Below, in pieces: positions 52,113 through 60,532 of a stretch of 64,000 nt of DNA. This stretch comes from Bradyrhizobium sp. 139 (GTDB lineage Bacteria; Pseudomonadota; Alphaproteobacteria; Rhizobiales; Xanthobacteraceae): positions 1 through 64,000 of the forward strand of contig NZ_JADPKS010000103.1 of NCBI RefSeq assembly GCF_023074175.1, in the 5' to 3' direction. Each line of letters begins with the position of its first letter. Position 1 is the stretch's first letter. Both the position numbers and the translations under genes were made by a program. Below the pieces are notes generated by a model. It saw only the letters and a program-made list of their open reading frames with translations. It had not been told where the DNA came from and did not search any database.

Positions 52113-52249
52113 GGCGCGGTGCGCACGTCGGCGCCCGGCGGCCGGCCCCCGGATATGCATGGGAGGCGCCTTAAGGAGAGGGGACAAGGCGGTCAAATGG
52201 TGCTATTCGGCGGCTCACCAAAATCGAGGCAAGACCGGGAAGGACGCCG

Positions 52250-53449
52250 ATGACCGTGCACTCTGGAAGGCATTTTCTCCAGATTCCAGGACCGACCAAT
52301 GTGCCCGACCGGGTGCTGCGGGCCATGGACATGCCGACGCTGGACCATCGCGGTCCGGAGTTCGCCGAACTCGGTTTCGCAGTCCTCGCCTCGATGCAAC
52401 GGGTGTTTCGCACCAACCAGCCCGTGATCATCTTCCCCTCGTCCGGCACCGGCGCCTGGGAAGCGGCGATGGTCAACGTGCTTTCGGCCGGCGACAAGGT
52501 CCTGATGTGCGAGACCGGCCAGTTCGCCGTGCTGTGGCGCGGCATCGCCGACAAGTTCAAGCTCGACGTTGACTTTATCCCGAGCGACTGGCGCCATGGC
52601 GCCGACCTCGCCGAGATCGAGAAGCGCCTGAGCGCCGACAAGCAGCACACGATCAAGGCGGTCTGCGTCGTCCACAACGAGACCTCGACCGGCTGCGTGA
52701 CGCCGCCGCTGGAGGTGCGCAAGCTGCTCGACCGCGTCAAGCATCCGGCGCTGTTGATGGTCGACACGATCTCCGGCCTCGGCTCGATGGAATATGAGCA
52801 CGATGCCTGGGGTATCGACGTCTCGGTCGCTGGCTCCCAGAAGGGCCTGATGCTGCCGCCCGGCCTCGGCTTCAACGCGGTCTCGGAGAAGGCGCTTGCG
52901 GTGGCGAAAGCCAACCCTGGCATGCGTTCTTATTGGGACTGGCAGGAAGTCATCACCTTCAACAAGCTCGGCACCTTCCCCTATACGCCCGCGACCAATC
53001 TGCTCTACGGCCTGCGCGAAGCGATCAAGATGCTGGAAGAGGAGGGGCTGGAGAACGTCTGGACCCGCCACAAGCGTCATAGCGCGGCGACGCGTGCCGC
53101 GGTCAAGGTCTGGGGCCTGGAGACGCAGTGCGCCGACCCTGCCGCACATTCGCCGGCACTGACCGGGGTGCGCGTGCCTGAGGGCCACGACGCCGACGCC
53201 TTCCGCAAGGTGGTGCTGGAGAACTTCGACATGTCGCTCGGCACCGGCCTGAACAAGGTCAAAGGCAAGGTGTTCCGCATCGGCCATATCGGCCATTTCA
53301 ACGATCTGATGCTGATGGGCACGCTCGCCGGCGTCGAGATGGGCCTCGATCTTGCACAGATTCCGCACCGGAGCGGCGGCGTGTTGGCGGCCATGGACGT
53401 TCTGAAGGGACGCGACGTGGTGCCGATGGCCAAGGCCCAAGTGGCCTGA
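52250..53449 (+). CDS. Class V aminotransferase, serine-glyoxylate type, copy 2
   Basis: The 399-residue paralogue of the preceding enzyme keeps the same motifs: FLQIPGPTNVPDRVLRAMD, FPSSGTGAWEAAMVN, VVHNETSTGCVT, LLMVDTISGLGS and GSQKGLMLPPGL with the PLP lysine. Differences cluster in surface positions and in the 330-380 region. GGGAAGGA lies before the ATG. The pair could have split substrate range (serine, alanine or other donors) or expression. It is followed after 29 bases by an enoyl-CoA hydratase gene. Confidence 0.93.
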   Translation: MTVHSGRHFLQIPGPTNVPDRVLRAMDMPTLDHRGPEFAELGFAVLASMQRVFRTNQPVIIFPSSGTGAWEAAMVNVLSAGDKVLMCETGQFAVLWRGIADKFKLDVDFIPSDWRHGADLAEIEKRLSADKQHTIKAVCVVHNETSTGCVTPPLEVRKLLDRVKHPALLMVDTISGLGSMEYEHDAWGIDVSVAGSQKGLMLPPGLGFNAVSEKALAVAKANPGMRSYWDWQEVITFNKLGTFPYTPATNLLYGLREAIKMLEEEGLENVWTRHKRHSAATRAAVKVWGLETQCADPAAHSPALTGVRVPEGHDADAFRKVVLENFDMSLGTGLNKVKGKVFRIGHIGHFNDLMLMGTLAGVEMGLDLAQIPHRSGGVLAAMDVLKGRDVVPMAKAQVA

Positions 53450-53478
53450 ACCAACTTGAAAAGTGAAGTGAGCGCGAG

Positions 53479-54276
53479 ATGAACGCACCGACGACTGCTA
53501 ACGAAGACCTGCTCTACTCCGTCCAGGACGGCATCGCGCGGATCACCTTCAACCGCCCGCAGGCGCGCAACGCGCTGACCTTCGCCATGTACGAGCGCAT
53601 GGCGGAGATCTGCCAGGAGATCAACGCCGACCGCTCGATCAAGGCGCTGATCATGACCGGCGCCGGCGACAAGGCGTTCGCCTCAGGTACCGATATCTCG
53701 CAATTCCGCGCCTTCAAGACAGCGCAGGACGCGCTCGACTATGAAGCCCGGATCGATCGCGTGCTTGGTACGCTTGAAGCGGTTCGCGTGCCCGTGATCG
53801 CCGCGATCGCCGGTGCCTGCACCGGCGGCGGCGCCGGCATCGCGGCCTCCTGCGACATTCGGATCGGAACGGAAGCGTCGCGTATCGGCTTTCCGATCGC
53901 GCGCACGCTCGGCAACTGCCTGTCGATGTCGAACATCAGCCGTCTCGTCTCGCTGGTGGGACCGGCCCGCACCAAGGACATGATCTTCAAGGCACGCCTG
54001 GTCGAGGCGCCGGAAGCGCTTGCGCTCGGGCTGCTCAGCGAGATCGTGCCCGACGTCGAGACGCTGCAGCGCCGCGCCGACGAGACCGCAAAGCTCGTGG
54101 CGAGCCACGCGCCGCTTACGCTGGAAGCGACGAAGGAAGCGGTGCGCCGCATCCGCCGCACGCTGTCGCGCGAAGAAGGCGAGGACCTGATCCTGAAGGC
54201 CTATATGAGCGAAGACTTTCGCGAAGGCATGGACGCCTTCCTCAGCAAGCGCACGCCGAACTGGAAGGGCAAGTAG
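53479..54276 (+). CDS. Enoyl-CoA hydratase/isomerase family protein
   Basis: The 265-residue crotonase-family protein has ITFNRPQARNALTFAMYE, the oxyanion-hole segments GAGDKAFASGTDISQF and IAGACTGGGAGIAASCDIRI, and a C-terminal helix set. In the catalytic loop it reads RIGFPIARTLGNCLS, without the usual catalytic Glu pair, so it may be an isomerase, hydrolase or decarboxylase rather than a hydratase. It is 29 bases after the second aminotransferase and probably co-transcribed. Confidence 0.9.
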   Translation: MNAPTTANEDLLYSVQDGIARITFNRPQARNALTFAMYERMAEICQEINADRSIKALIMTGAGDKAFASGTDISQFRAFKTAQDALDYEARIDRVLGTLEAVRVPVIAAIAGACTGGGAGIAASCDIRIGTEASRIGFPIARTLGNCLSMSNISRLVSLVGPARTKDMIFKARLVEAPEALALGLLSEIVPDVETLQRRADETAKLVASHAPLTLEATKEAVRRIRRTLSREEGEDLILKAYMSEDFREGMDAFLSKRTPNWKGK

Positions 54277-54416
54277 CGCGCCCGCTTCGTGCGTCAGCCG
54301 AAAGTTATATGCGACGGAATGACCGCCTGCTTGAACTCATCAGTATTAGTCCGCACAATGCATCGATAGGCTCTGCCAGTCTTACAAAGTAATATAAGAA
54401 CCAGGGGACGAAACTC

Positions 54417-55403
54417 GTGCGAATTCCAGTGAAGGCGGTCGTCGCTGCGGCGACGCTGTTATCAAGCGCGCCGGCCTTTGCCGGCTGGGAACCGGCCAAA
54501 CCCGTCGAGATCGTGGTGGCAGCCGGTGCGGGCGGCGCGTCCGACCAGATGGCGCGGATGATGCAGGCTGCGATCCAGAAGAACAATCTGATGAAGCAGC
54601 CGGTGGTCGTCTCGCTCAAGGGCGGCGCCTCGGGCGCCGAAGCGCTGATGTACATGAAGTCGAGCGATGGCGATCCGAACAAGGTGCTGATCGCCTATTC
54701 GCTGATCTACATGTTGCCGCTGTCGGCGAAGATTCCGTTCAACTGGCGCGAGCTGACCCCGGTCTCGGTGATCGCGCTCGACCAGTTCGTGCTGTGGGAC
54801 AACAGCGCAGGTCCGAAGACGGTGAAGGAATTCGTCGCGGCCGCGAAGGCGGCGAGTTCGCCGTTCAAGATGGGCGGTACCGGCTCCAAGCGCGAGGATC
54901 ACGTGCTGACCGTCTTCCTCGAGCAGAAGACCGGCGCGAAATTCTCCTATCTGCCCTACAAGTCCGGCGGCGAGGCCGCGACCCAGCTCGTCGGCAACCA
55001 CACCGAATCCAACGTCAACAATCCAAGCGAAAATCTCGAAGTCTGGCGCGCCGGCCAGGTGCGTCCGCTTTGCGTGTTCGACAAGGAGCGCATCTCCTAC
55101 ACCAGCAAGGTGACGGAGACGCAGTCCTGGGCCGACATCCCGACCTGCAAGGAGGAGGGCATCGACGTCCAGTATCTGATGCTGCGCGCCATGTTCCTGC
55201 CCGGCAAGGTCACGCCGGAGCAGCAGGCGTTCTACGTCGATCTGTTCCACAAGGTGACGCAGACCGCCGAATACAAGGACTACATGGAAAAGCAGGCGCT
55301 GAAGCCCATCTTCCTCACCGGCAAGGACATGGTGCAATTCCTCGAGGAGGACGATGCAACCAACAAATCGCTGATGACGGAAGCCGGATTCGTCGCGAAG
55401 TAG
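54417..55403 (+). CDS. tctC: Tripartite tricarboxylate transporter substrate-binding protein (TctC)
   Basis: The 328-residue periplasmic protein starts at GTG 54417 with AGGGGA upstream and has a short signal peptide (MRIPVKAVVAAATLLSSAPA, cleavage after FAG region). TctC motifs: PAKPVEIVVAAGAGGASDQMAR, PFKMGGTGSKREDHVLTVF and YLPYKSGGEAATQLVG. It is the first gene of a full TTT system with TctB and TctA. A 140-base gap after the hydratase gene holds its likely promoter. Confidence 0.92.
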   Translation: MRIPVKAVVAAATLLSSAPAFAGWEPAKPVEIVVAAGAGGASDQMARMMQAAIQKNNLMKQPVVVSLKGGASGAEALMYMKSSDGDPNKVLIAYSLIYMLPLSAKIPFNWRELTPVSVIALDQFVLWDNSAGPKTVKEFVAAAKAASSPFKMGGTGSKREDHVLTVFLEQKTGAKFSYLPYKSGGEAATQLVGNHTESNVNNPSENLEVWRAGQVRPLCVFDKERISYTSKVTETQSWADIPTCKEEGIDVQYLMLRAMFLPGKVTPEQQAFYVDLFHKVTQTAEYKDYMEKQALKPIFLTGKDMVQFLEEDDATNKSLMTEAGFVAK

Positions 55404-55414
55404 CCGCTGGCTTC

Positions 55415-55550
55415 ACCTCGCCCCGCTTGCGGGGAGAGGTCGGATCGCATCGAAGATGCGATCCGGGTGAGGGGGACTCTCGGCGAGTCCAGCTTTCACC
55501 GTGGAGGCTCCTCCTCACCCCAACCCTCTCCCCGCAAGCGGGGAGAGGGG
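55415..55550. repeat. 136-bp dispersed repeat between tctC and tctB
   Basis: The ends hold CCCCGCTTGCGGGGAGAGG and CCCCGCAAGCGGGGAGAGG, each a hairpin. Between them GGATCGCATC and GATGCGATCC (55442-55464) form a perfect 10-bp stem with a GAA loop. This is a typical intergenic repeat of Bradyrhizobium-like genomes. Being inside an operon it could reduce read-through or protect the tctC message. Confidence 0.65.
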
Positions 55551-55579
55551 AATTGACAGCAGATCGTCCCTAACAGTCC

Positions 55580-56122
55580 ATGTCCCAAACCGATCTTGAA
55601 ATTGTCGTCGACGATCCGACCGCGCCTGAAGACGACTCGCCCTCCGTCATCAGTTCCGGCACGATCGAGATATTCGTGTGTCTGCTGTTGCTCGCGCTGG
55701 CCGCAACGCTTGGCTACGACAATTGGCGCTCCGGCGCCGCGTGGGATTCGACGGGGCCGGAGCCCGGCTATTTCCCGTTCTATCTCTCCGTCATCCTCGG
55801 TGGCGGCAGTCTCTATGGCTTGATCGCGGCGTTCGTGGCGCACCGCGCGGCATCCGAAAGCTTCGTCACGCGTGCGCAAGCGCGTCGTGTGATGGCGGTG
55901 TTCGTGCCGACGCTGCTGTTCTGCCTGGTGGTGCAGTTCCTCGGCCTCTACGTCGCGAGCTTCCTCCTGATCGCGAGCTTCATGCGGCTGCTCGGCAAGA
56001 TCGCGCTGTGGAAGTCGCTGCTCACCGCCTTCCTGTTCACGGCGATCATGTTCGTCACCTTCGACATCGCCTTCGACGTCATCATGCCGAAAGGGCCGCT
56101 CGAAGCGGCCTTCGGCTACTAG
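55580..56122 (+). CDS. tctB: Tripartite tricarboxylate transporter small permease (TctB)
   Basis: The 180-residue membrane protein has the TctB layout: four hydrophobic segments (IFVCLLLLALAATLGYD, SVILGGGSLYGLIAAFVA) and the family stretch GPEPGYFPFYLSVILGGGS. A cytoplasmic acidic N-terminus precedes the first helix. The TctA gene follows 9 bases later. Confidence 0.92.
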   Translation: MSQTDLEIVVDDPTAPEDDSPSVISSGTIEIFVCLLLLALAATLGYDNWRSGAAWDSTGPEPGYFPFYLSVILGGGSLYGLIAAFVAHRAASESFVTRAQARRVMAVFVPTLLFCLVVQFLGLYVASFLLIASFMRLLGKIALWKSLLTAFLFTAIMFVTFDIAFDVIMPKGPLEAAFGY

Positions 56123-56131
56123 GCACCCACG

Positions 56132-57643
56132 ATGGAAGCTTTCGGTCTCCTGCTTCATGGTTTCGCCGTCCTGCTGACCTGGAAGACGCTCGTGCTGATG
56201 ATGGTCGGGCTGGTGCTCGGCATCTTCGTCGGCGTGCTGCCCGGGCTCGGCGGCCCCAACGGCGTTGCGATCCTGCTGCCGCTCACCTTCACGATGGATC
56301 CGACCTCGGCGATCGTGATGCTGTCCTGCATCTACTGGGGCGCACTGTTCGGCGGCGCAATCACCTCGATCCTGTTCAACATCCCCGGTGAGGCCTGGTC
56401 GGTCGCGACCACGTTCGACGGCTATCCGATGGCGCAGCAGGGCAGGGCGGCGGAGGCGCTGACCGCGGCGTTCACGTCCTCCTTCATCGGCTCGCTGGTG
56501 GCGGTGCTGCTGATCACCTTCCTCGCGCCGATGATCTCGTCCTTTGCGCTGAAGTTCGGCCCGCCCGAGTTCTTCGCTGTTTATCTGCTGACCTTCTGCT
56601 CCTTCGTCGGATTGGGGCGCGAGGCCAAGCACAAGACTATTATCTCGATGTCGCTGGGGCTCCTGCTCGCCGGCGTCGGCATGGATACCGTGTCGGGCCA
56701 GTTGCGCATGACCTTCGGCTCGGCCGAACTCTTGCGCGGCATCAACTTCCTCGTTGCCGTCATCGGCCTCTTCGGCATCAGCGAGATCCTGCTGACGATG
56801 GAGGAGCGGTTGGCGCTGCGCGGACACGCCGCGAGCATTTCGCTCCGCGTCGTGCTGAGCGTCTGGAAGGACCTGCCGAAATACTGGGTGACGCTGCTGC
56901 GCTCCTCCTTCATCGGCTGCTGGCTCGGCATCACTCCGGGCGGCGCGATCGCGGCCTCCTTCATGGGCTACAACCTCGCCAAGCGCTTCGCCAAGGATCC
57001 CGAGAGTTTTGGCAAGGGCCGCATCGAGGGCGTGTTCGCGCCGGAAACGGCGGCACATGCCTCCGGCACCTCGGCGCTGCTGCCGATGCTGGCGCTCGGC
57101 ATCCCCGGTTCCGGCACGGCCGCGATCCTGCTCGGCGGGTTGATGGTGTGGGGACTCAATCCGGGCCCGCTGCTGTTCGTCGAGCACAAGGACTTTGTCT
57201 GGGGCCTGATCGCCTCGATGTATCTCGGCAATGTCGTCGGCCTCGTGCTGGTGCTGACAACGGTGCCGATCTTCGCCTCTATCCTGCGCGTGCCGTTCGC
57301 CGCGGTAGCGCCGATGATCGTGGTGTCCTGCGCGATCGGCGCCTATGCGATCCAGAATGCGATGTTCGACATCTGGCTGATGCTCGGCTTTGGCGTTGTC
57401 GGCTACGTTTTCAAGAAGATCGGCATTCCGCTGGCGCCGTTCACCCTGGCGCTCGTCCTCGGCAACCGGGCCGAGGACGCCTTTCGCCTGTCGATGATCG
57501 GCGCCGGCGGCGACCTCAAGGTGTTCTGGTCGAACGGACTGGTCGGATCGATCACGACCCTCGCGATCGTGCTGCTTTTCTGGCCGGTGATCGACAGAGT
57601 GTTGGCGGGCCTGAAGGGAGCACGATGCAGGCAGACTGCCTGA
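56132..57643 (+). CDS. tctA: Tripartite tricarboxylate transporter large permease (TctA)
   Basis: The 503-residue very hydrophobic protein has the TctA signature GIFVGVLPGLGGPNGVAILLP, then ITSILFNIPGEAWSVATTFDG and LALGIPGSGTAAILLGGLMVWGLNPGPLLF. It is the main channel, with about 12 helices. The gene ends the TTT operon. The large leftward open frame on the opposite strand is a shadow. Confidence 0.94.
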   Translation: MEAFGLLLHGFAVLLTWKTLVLMMVGLVLGIFVGVLPGLGGPNGVAILLPLTFTMDPTSAIVMLSCIYWGALFGGAITSILFNIPGEAWSVATTFDGYPMAQQGRAAEALTAAFTSSFIGSLVAVLLITFLAPMISSFALKFGPPEFFAVYLLTFCSFVGLGREAKHKTIISMSLGLLLAGVGMDTVSGQLRMTFGSAELLRGINFLVAVIGLFGISEILLTMEERLALRGHAASISLRVVLSVWKDLPKYWVTLLRSSFIGCWLGITPGGAIAASFMGYNLAKRFAKDPESFGKGRIEGVFAPETAAHASGTSALLPMLALGIPGSGTAAILLGGLMVWGLNPGPLLFVEHKDFVWGLIASMYLGNVVGLVLVLTTVPIFASILRVPFAAVAPMIVVSCAIGAYAIQNAMFDIWLMLGFGVVGYVFKKIGIPLAPFTLALVLGNRAEDAFRLSMIGAGGDLKVFWSNGLVGSITTLAIVLLFWPVIDRVLAGLKGARCRQTA

Positions 57644-57674
57644 CGTAAGCGGGCCCGGGGGAATGCGCTGCGGG

Positions 57675-57785
57675 TTACACCACCTTGGCCTGTCGCAGGC
57701 TCGCGATCTCAGCCGCGCTGAAACCGAACTCGGCGGGCACCACCTCTTCAGTCTGTTCGCGAAACTCCGGCCTGCCGCGGCGTAC
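57675..57785 (-). pseudogene. C-terminal remnant of a CaiB/BaiF-type CoA-transferase
   Basis: A leftward frame ends at TAA 57675-57677 and encodes a typical CoA-transferase tail (FREQTEEVVPAEFGFSAAEI and ASLRQAKVV). Upstream of about 57785 the similarity stops and the sequence becomes AT-richer. Only the last 35 or so codons remain. It marks a breakpoint next to the accessory segment. The rest of the gap 57644-57964 holds nothing recognised except a CATAAGA tandem repeat near 57822. Confidence 0.55.
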
Positions 57786-57964
57786 GTGACCGCGTCACGG
57801 GCTTCGATTGTTATCGGCATAAGACATAAGACAAGGCTTGAGATCAGCTACCGAGCCGAACGCCTGCACTTTGCGGACCGTTGATCCCATTGATGAATTT
57901 GGCTTCGTTTGGCCAAGATAGGTGACCATTCGCAGCTTTAACCCGATAATTATCATCATGCAAC

Positions 57965-58558
57965 TTAAGATTGACGAAGCTCCTCATCATAGGCTTGAAT
58001 TGCAAATTTGCGTCGCGAGAGCGCGCGACGTTCGTATCGGTCCAAGGTCCGTAATTGCTGAGCTTTGTCCGATATGATGATCGCGAGCTTGGAGGGTCCT
58101 AGGGGGTATGAATATAGAAAATCCACCACTTCGTCAGGCATTGGCGTGAATGGACCATCAACCCGTGCGCAGCGGCGAACCAGTGCAAACTTTTCCCTGC
58201 TCCTTGTCTCAGATTCGTACGTAGCATCGCACAATGCAGTGTTCACGATTTGATGGCGGAGGGCGCGAATGCGGGACAGATCAATCTCAGCCTCAGCGAC
58301 GTGGCGCGCAAGCTTGACAACTTGCGGGTTGACGTTGTCCCCGACGATTTTGCCCGCGAGCGCATCCACTTCCTCCGATAACAGCGGATCACAATCAATA
58401 GCCAGACTTAAGCCATGGCGGAACGCGTTGCGCGAGGCGCGAGCGCGCCCATGGGGAGTTTTCGGACCCGTGCTGAACCGGGCATTGGCCCGGTTTGCGT
58501 CGTTTTTGCGCGCACTAGTCACCTCGGATGTCCCCGCGACCTGATTACACACGTGCAA
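57965..58558 (-). CDS. Hypothetical protein with N-terminal STGP motif, copy 1
   Basis: The 197-residue protein has an N-terminal block ANRANARFSTGPKTPHGRAR then RNAFRHGL, seen in many short uncharacterised bacterial proteins. The remainder is helical and charged with no known domain. It starts 17 bases after the gene at 58575 and is read with it as an operon. A paralogue by this motif is encoded at 62658. Base composition looks less GC-rich than the core genes, suggesting transfer. Function unknown; the basic block could bind nucleic acid. Confidence 0.72.
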   Translation of the reverse strand: MHVCNQVAGTSEVTSARKNDANRANARFSTGPKTPHGRARASRNAFRHGLSLAIDCDPLLSEEVDALAGKIVGDNVNPQVVKLARHVAEAEIDLSRIRALRHQIVNTALCDATYESETRSREKFALVRRCARVDGPFTPMPDEVVDFLYSYPLGPSKLAIIISDKAQQLRTLDRYERRALSRRKFAIQAYDEELRQS

Positions 58559-58574
58559 GTCAAGGTTCTCGCCG

Positions 58575-59363
58575 TCAGGTCGATTCTTTGTCGCTCGAAG
58601 GCGTCGTTTCGATGATCCTTAGCTCAACTTCTGGTAGGATTCGTTGTAGTGCTTCACCGAGCATCGCGCGTCGCCGTTCAATCTCGCGCAGGCTAATGTT
58701 TCTGCGAGCTTCGGCGGTGGCAATCTGACGATCTAGCCGTTCAATCTCATCGATCTTCTCGGAAAATGTATCGAGCATGATATCGTCCCTGGTGCGGCCC
58801 TCCGATCTGAGAAGTTGATCGATCAGCTGTACGGCGGCACTTTCGCGTCGAACACTCTTTTGAATAAGCTCCTTGGCCGTATAATACGCTGCGTCGCGTT
58901 CGATGCGCTTGAGGTCGGCGGCATTCAGAAGCCTTGTCACCTCCATCGCCTCCGCTTGCGAGTTCGCATATTGATACGCCAACTCGCGCGCTTGTTCTTC
59001 AGACAGGTTCTTGGATTCGTGAAGAATTTGAGTAAGAAATTCAGCGAAGATGTCCTTGTATGTGTCGTACCCGAGGTGTTGCGTCAAGCAACGGAGCAAC
59101 GCATCATGCATGTGCGCCTGCATCAGCCTGAACTTCAGCCTTCTCCATCGGATCACCTCCCATTCCAAAAATGTCACATCGGCGACATAGATCTCGTCGA
59201 TGAAATCGACCGGATGTACTGCTTGGCGGGTGCCGCGAATGAGCTCGTCATAAGCGGCGGCGTCCTCTCCCTCAAGTACGGGCCGGAAGTCAAACAGTGA
59301 CCGCGGGACCCGCGTCGGCGCCGGCGATTTGGATTTGCGCTTCGAACTGCGTCGGCTTGTCAT
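58575..59363 (-). CDS. Hypothetical protein, helical
   Basis: The 262-residue protein has a basic N-terminus (MTSRRSSKRKSKSPAPTR), then long charged helices; the region AADLKRIERDAAYYTAKELI and the C-terminal EKIDEIERLDRQIATAEARR suggest coiled coil. No family was recognised. It is first in a two-gene operon with the STGP protein. Pairing of such a helical protein with an STGP protein may be a conserved unit. Confidence 0.72.
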   Translation of the reverse strand: MTSRRSSKRKSKSPAPTRVPRSLFDFRPVLEGEDAAAYDELIRGTRQAVHPVDFIDEIYVADVTFLEWEVIRWRRLKFRLMQAHMHDALLRCLTQHLGYDTYKDIFAEFLTQILHESKNLSEEQARELAYQYANSQAEAMEVTRLLNAADLKRIERDAAYYTAKELIQKSVRRESAAVQLIDQLLRSEGRTRDDIMLDTFSEKIDEIERLDRQIATAEARRNISLREIERRRAMLGEALQRILPEVELRIIETTPSSDKEST

Positions 59364-59967
59364 GACGGAACCCGTTGCGGCTGGAGGATCTCCACCGGAA
59401 AAAGTCCGGAGCCTATGTGTCAGGATTGCCGATCTTTGCGAGCGGTAATAGGCGGCACGATATATTTAGGACGAAAGGCGGGATCGGCTGCGCCTTCCGC
59501 ATGGAGCTCCAGCCTCAGACCAGGCACTGGCACCGAGCTGAACGACCACGTGTTCGCGAACTGCGTTGGCTCGCCGTTTGGATAGCCCGTACTCTGCTGT
59601 AGCAATCAACGCGAGCGCATTCCGTGAGCTCGTGCGTTGGTTTAGCGAACTGGAAATCGTTCGCGTCAGAAACTCCTCAAAAGCCACTTCCTGGAGCGTA
59701 CGCCCAAACGGCTTTGGCCCGCTCGTGAGTCCCACGGGAAGCAGGGTATGCGACTGCTGCAGCGGTGGGTGACCAAAGTCAGGCGGCGCGGCAGCAAGAG
59801 TTCCCGCAGTCAAGCCCCGTACCCGACTAGGGCTTGTTTTCGGATCTTGCGGCAAAACATTACCCCTCAAGCAGATGACCTTCTATGTGATTGCTCAGGC
59901 CATGCCTGCAAGGTCGTCCCTGGCTTGCTACGTGGCTAAATTGAAGATCTCTCGCCCGAGCAACCCT
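59364..59967. other. Gap with no recognised gene
   Basis: These 600 bases between the helical-protein gene and the transposase scar contain several open frames on both strands up to 134 codons. None has a good ribosome site, a known motif or protein-like composition. They look like decayed mobile-element sequence, but nothing definite was seen. Confidence 0.4.
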
Positions 59968-60135
59968 TCAAGGCTGTCGCTGCAGACTAGTTCCAGATGG
60001 AGGGGGCTTGGGGTCGGTATTGTCATTCCCCAGGTATTCCCTGATGGCGCTCCTCAGCTCGGCCAGATCCTTGAAGGAGCCGGGCCCCGGTTCGGAAGCC
60101 TCTTAAGAAGCGCTCGACCAGGGGTTCGCTGGCAG
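59968..60135 (-). mobile_element. IS630-family transposase remnant (3' end, frameshifted)
   Basis: Leftward, one frame reads FKDLAELRSAIREYLGND then NTDPKPP, closely resembling the IS630 C-terminal pattern SFxSVAxLxAAIxxYL...NxDPKPFVW; it ends at TGA 59968-59970. A neighbouring frame reads ERFLRGFRTG, matching the preceding VERWFRxL part, so a frameshift separates them. Only the 3' end is left. No inverted-repeat ends were identified. Confidence 0.5.
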
Positions 60136-60206
60136 GCCGAGGCATTCGCCCCGATTAGCCGCAGAGTGGCGGTCTCAGTGCTCCGGCGCGCATCGGAGCG
60201 GGGCGG

Positions 60207-60464
60207 TCACTTATTTTGAGGCTTCTGCATGATGGGTTTGCGAAGCCGTACCCCCGGCCCGCCGCCATTCTCGTCGATGAACTCGACGCCGGCGGTTATG
60301 AATGTTCGCTCAATTACCTGGAGCGTCTTCGGATCACCTGCGTAGCGTCCCACCTCAATGTTGTTGATCGTGTTTCGATGAAGGCCAGTTGCCTCGGCAA
60401 GGTCTCGCACTGTCCAATCTAAAGCCGCACGAGCCATCCTTACTTGTGCACTTGTCACAGGCAT
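60207..60464 (-). CDS. Small XRE-type helix-turn-helix regulator
   Basis: The 85-residue protein is an XRE helix-turn-helix: VRMARAALDWTVRDLAEATG and LHRNTINNIEVGRYAGD, then a short beta end (VEFIDENGGGPGVRLRKP). It resembles small phage or island repressors. It is divergent from the exonuclease gene at 60533; the shared 68-base gap has two copies of TTGTCACA (60452-60459, inside the start of this gene, and 60477-60484). It probably represses itself and the recombination operon. Confidence 0.85.
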   Translation of the reverse strand: MPVTSAQVRMARAALDWTVRDLAEATGLHRNTINNIEVGRYAGDPKTLQVIERTFITAGVEFIDENGGGPGVRLRKPIMQKPQNK

Positions 60465-60532
60465 ATTATTGTGCTTTTGTCACATGTGGTAGAATCACAA
60501 GACAGGCTAGCACACTGACGAGGATGAGATTG

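Noticed and set aside
55496..57820. A 774-codon leftward frame opposite the tct genes
   Set aside because: Composition is extremely rich in Arg, Asp, Glu and Gln with no domain, while the other strand encodes TctB and TctA with clear motifs.
57945..57954. Palindrome GATAATTATC near the end of the STGP gene
   Set aside because: Ten bases without spacing to a promoter and no second copy seen; likely chance.
59466..59870. A 134-codon leftward frame in the gap before the transposase scar
   Set aside because: No ribosome site, no motif and low-complexity composition; overlapping frames on the other strand are equally open.
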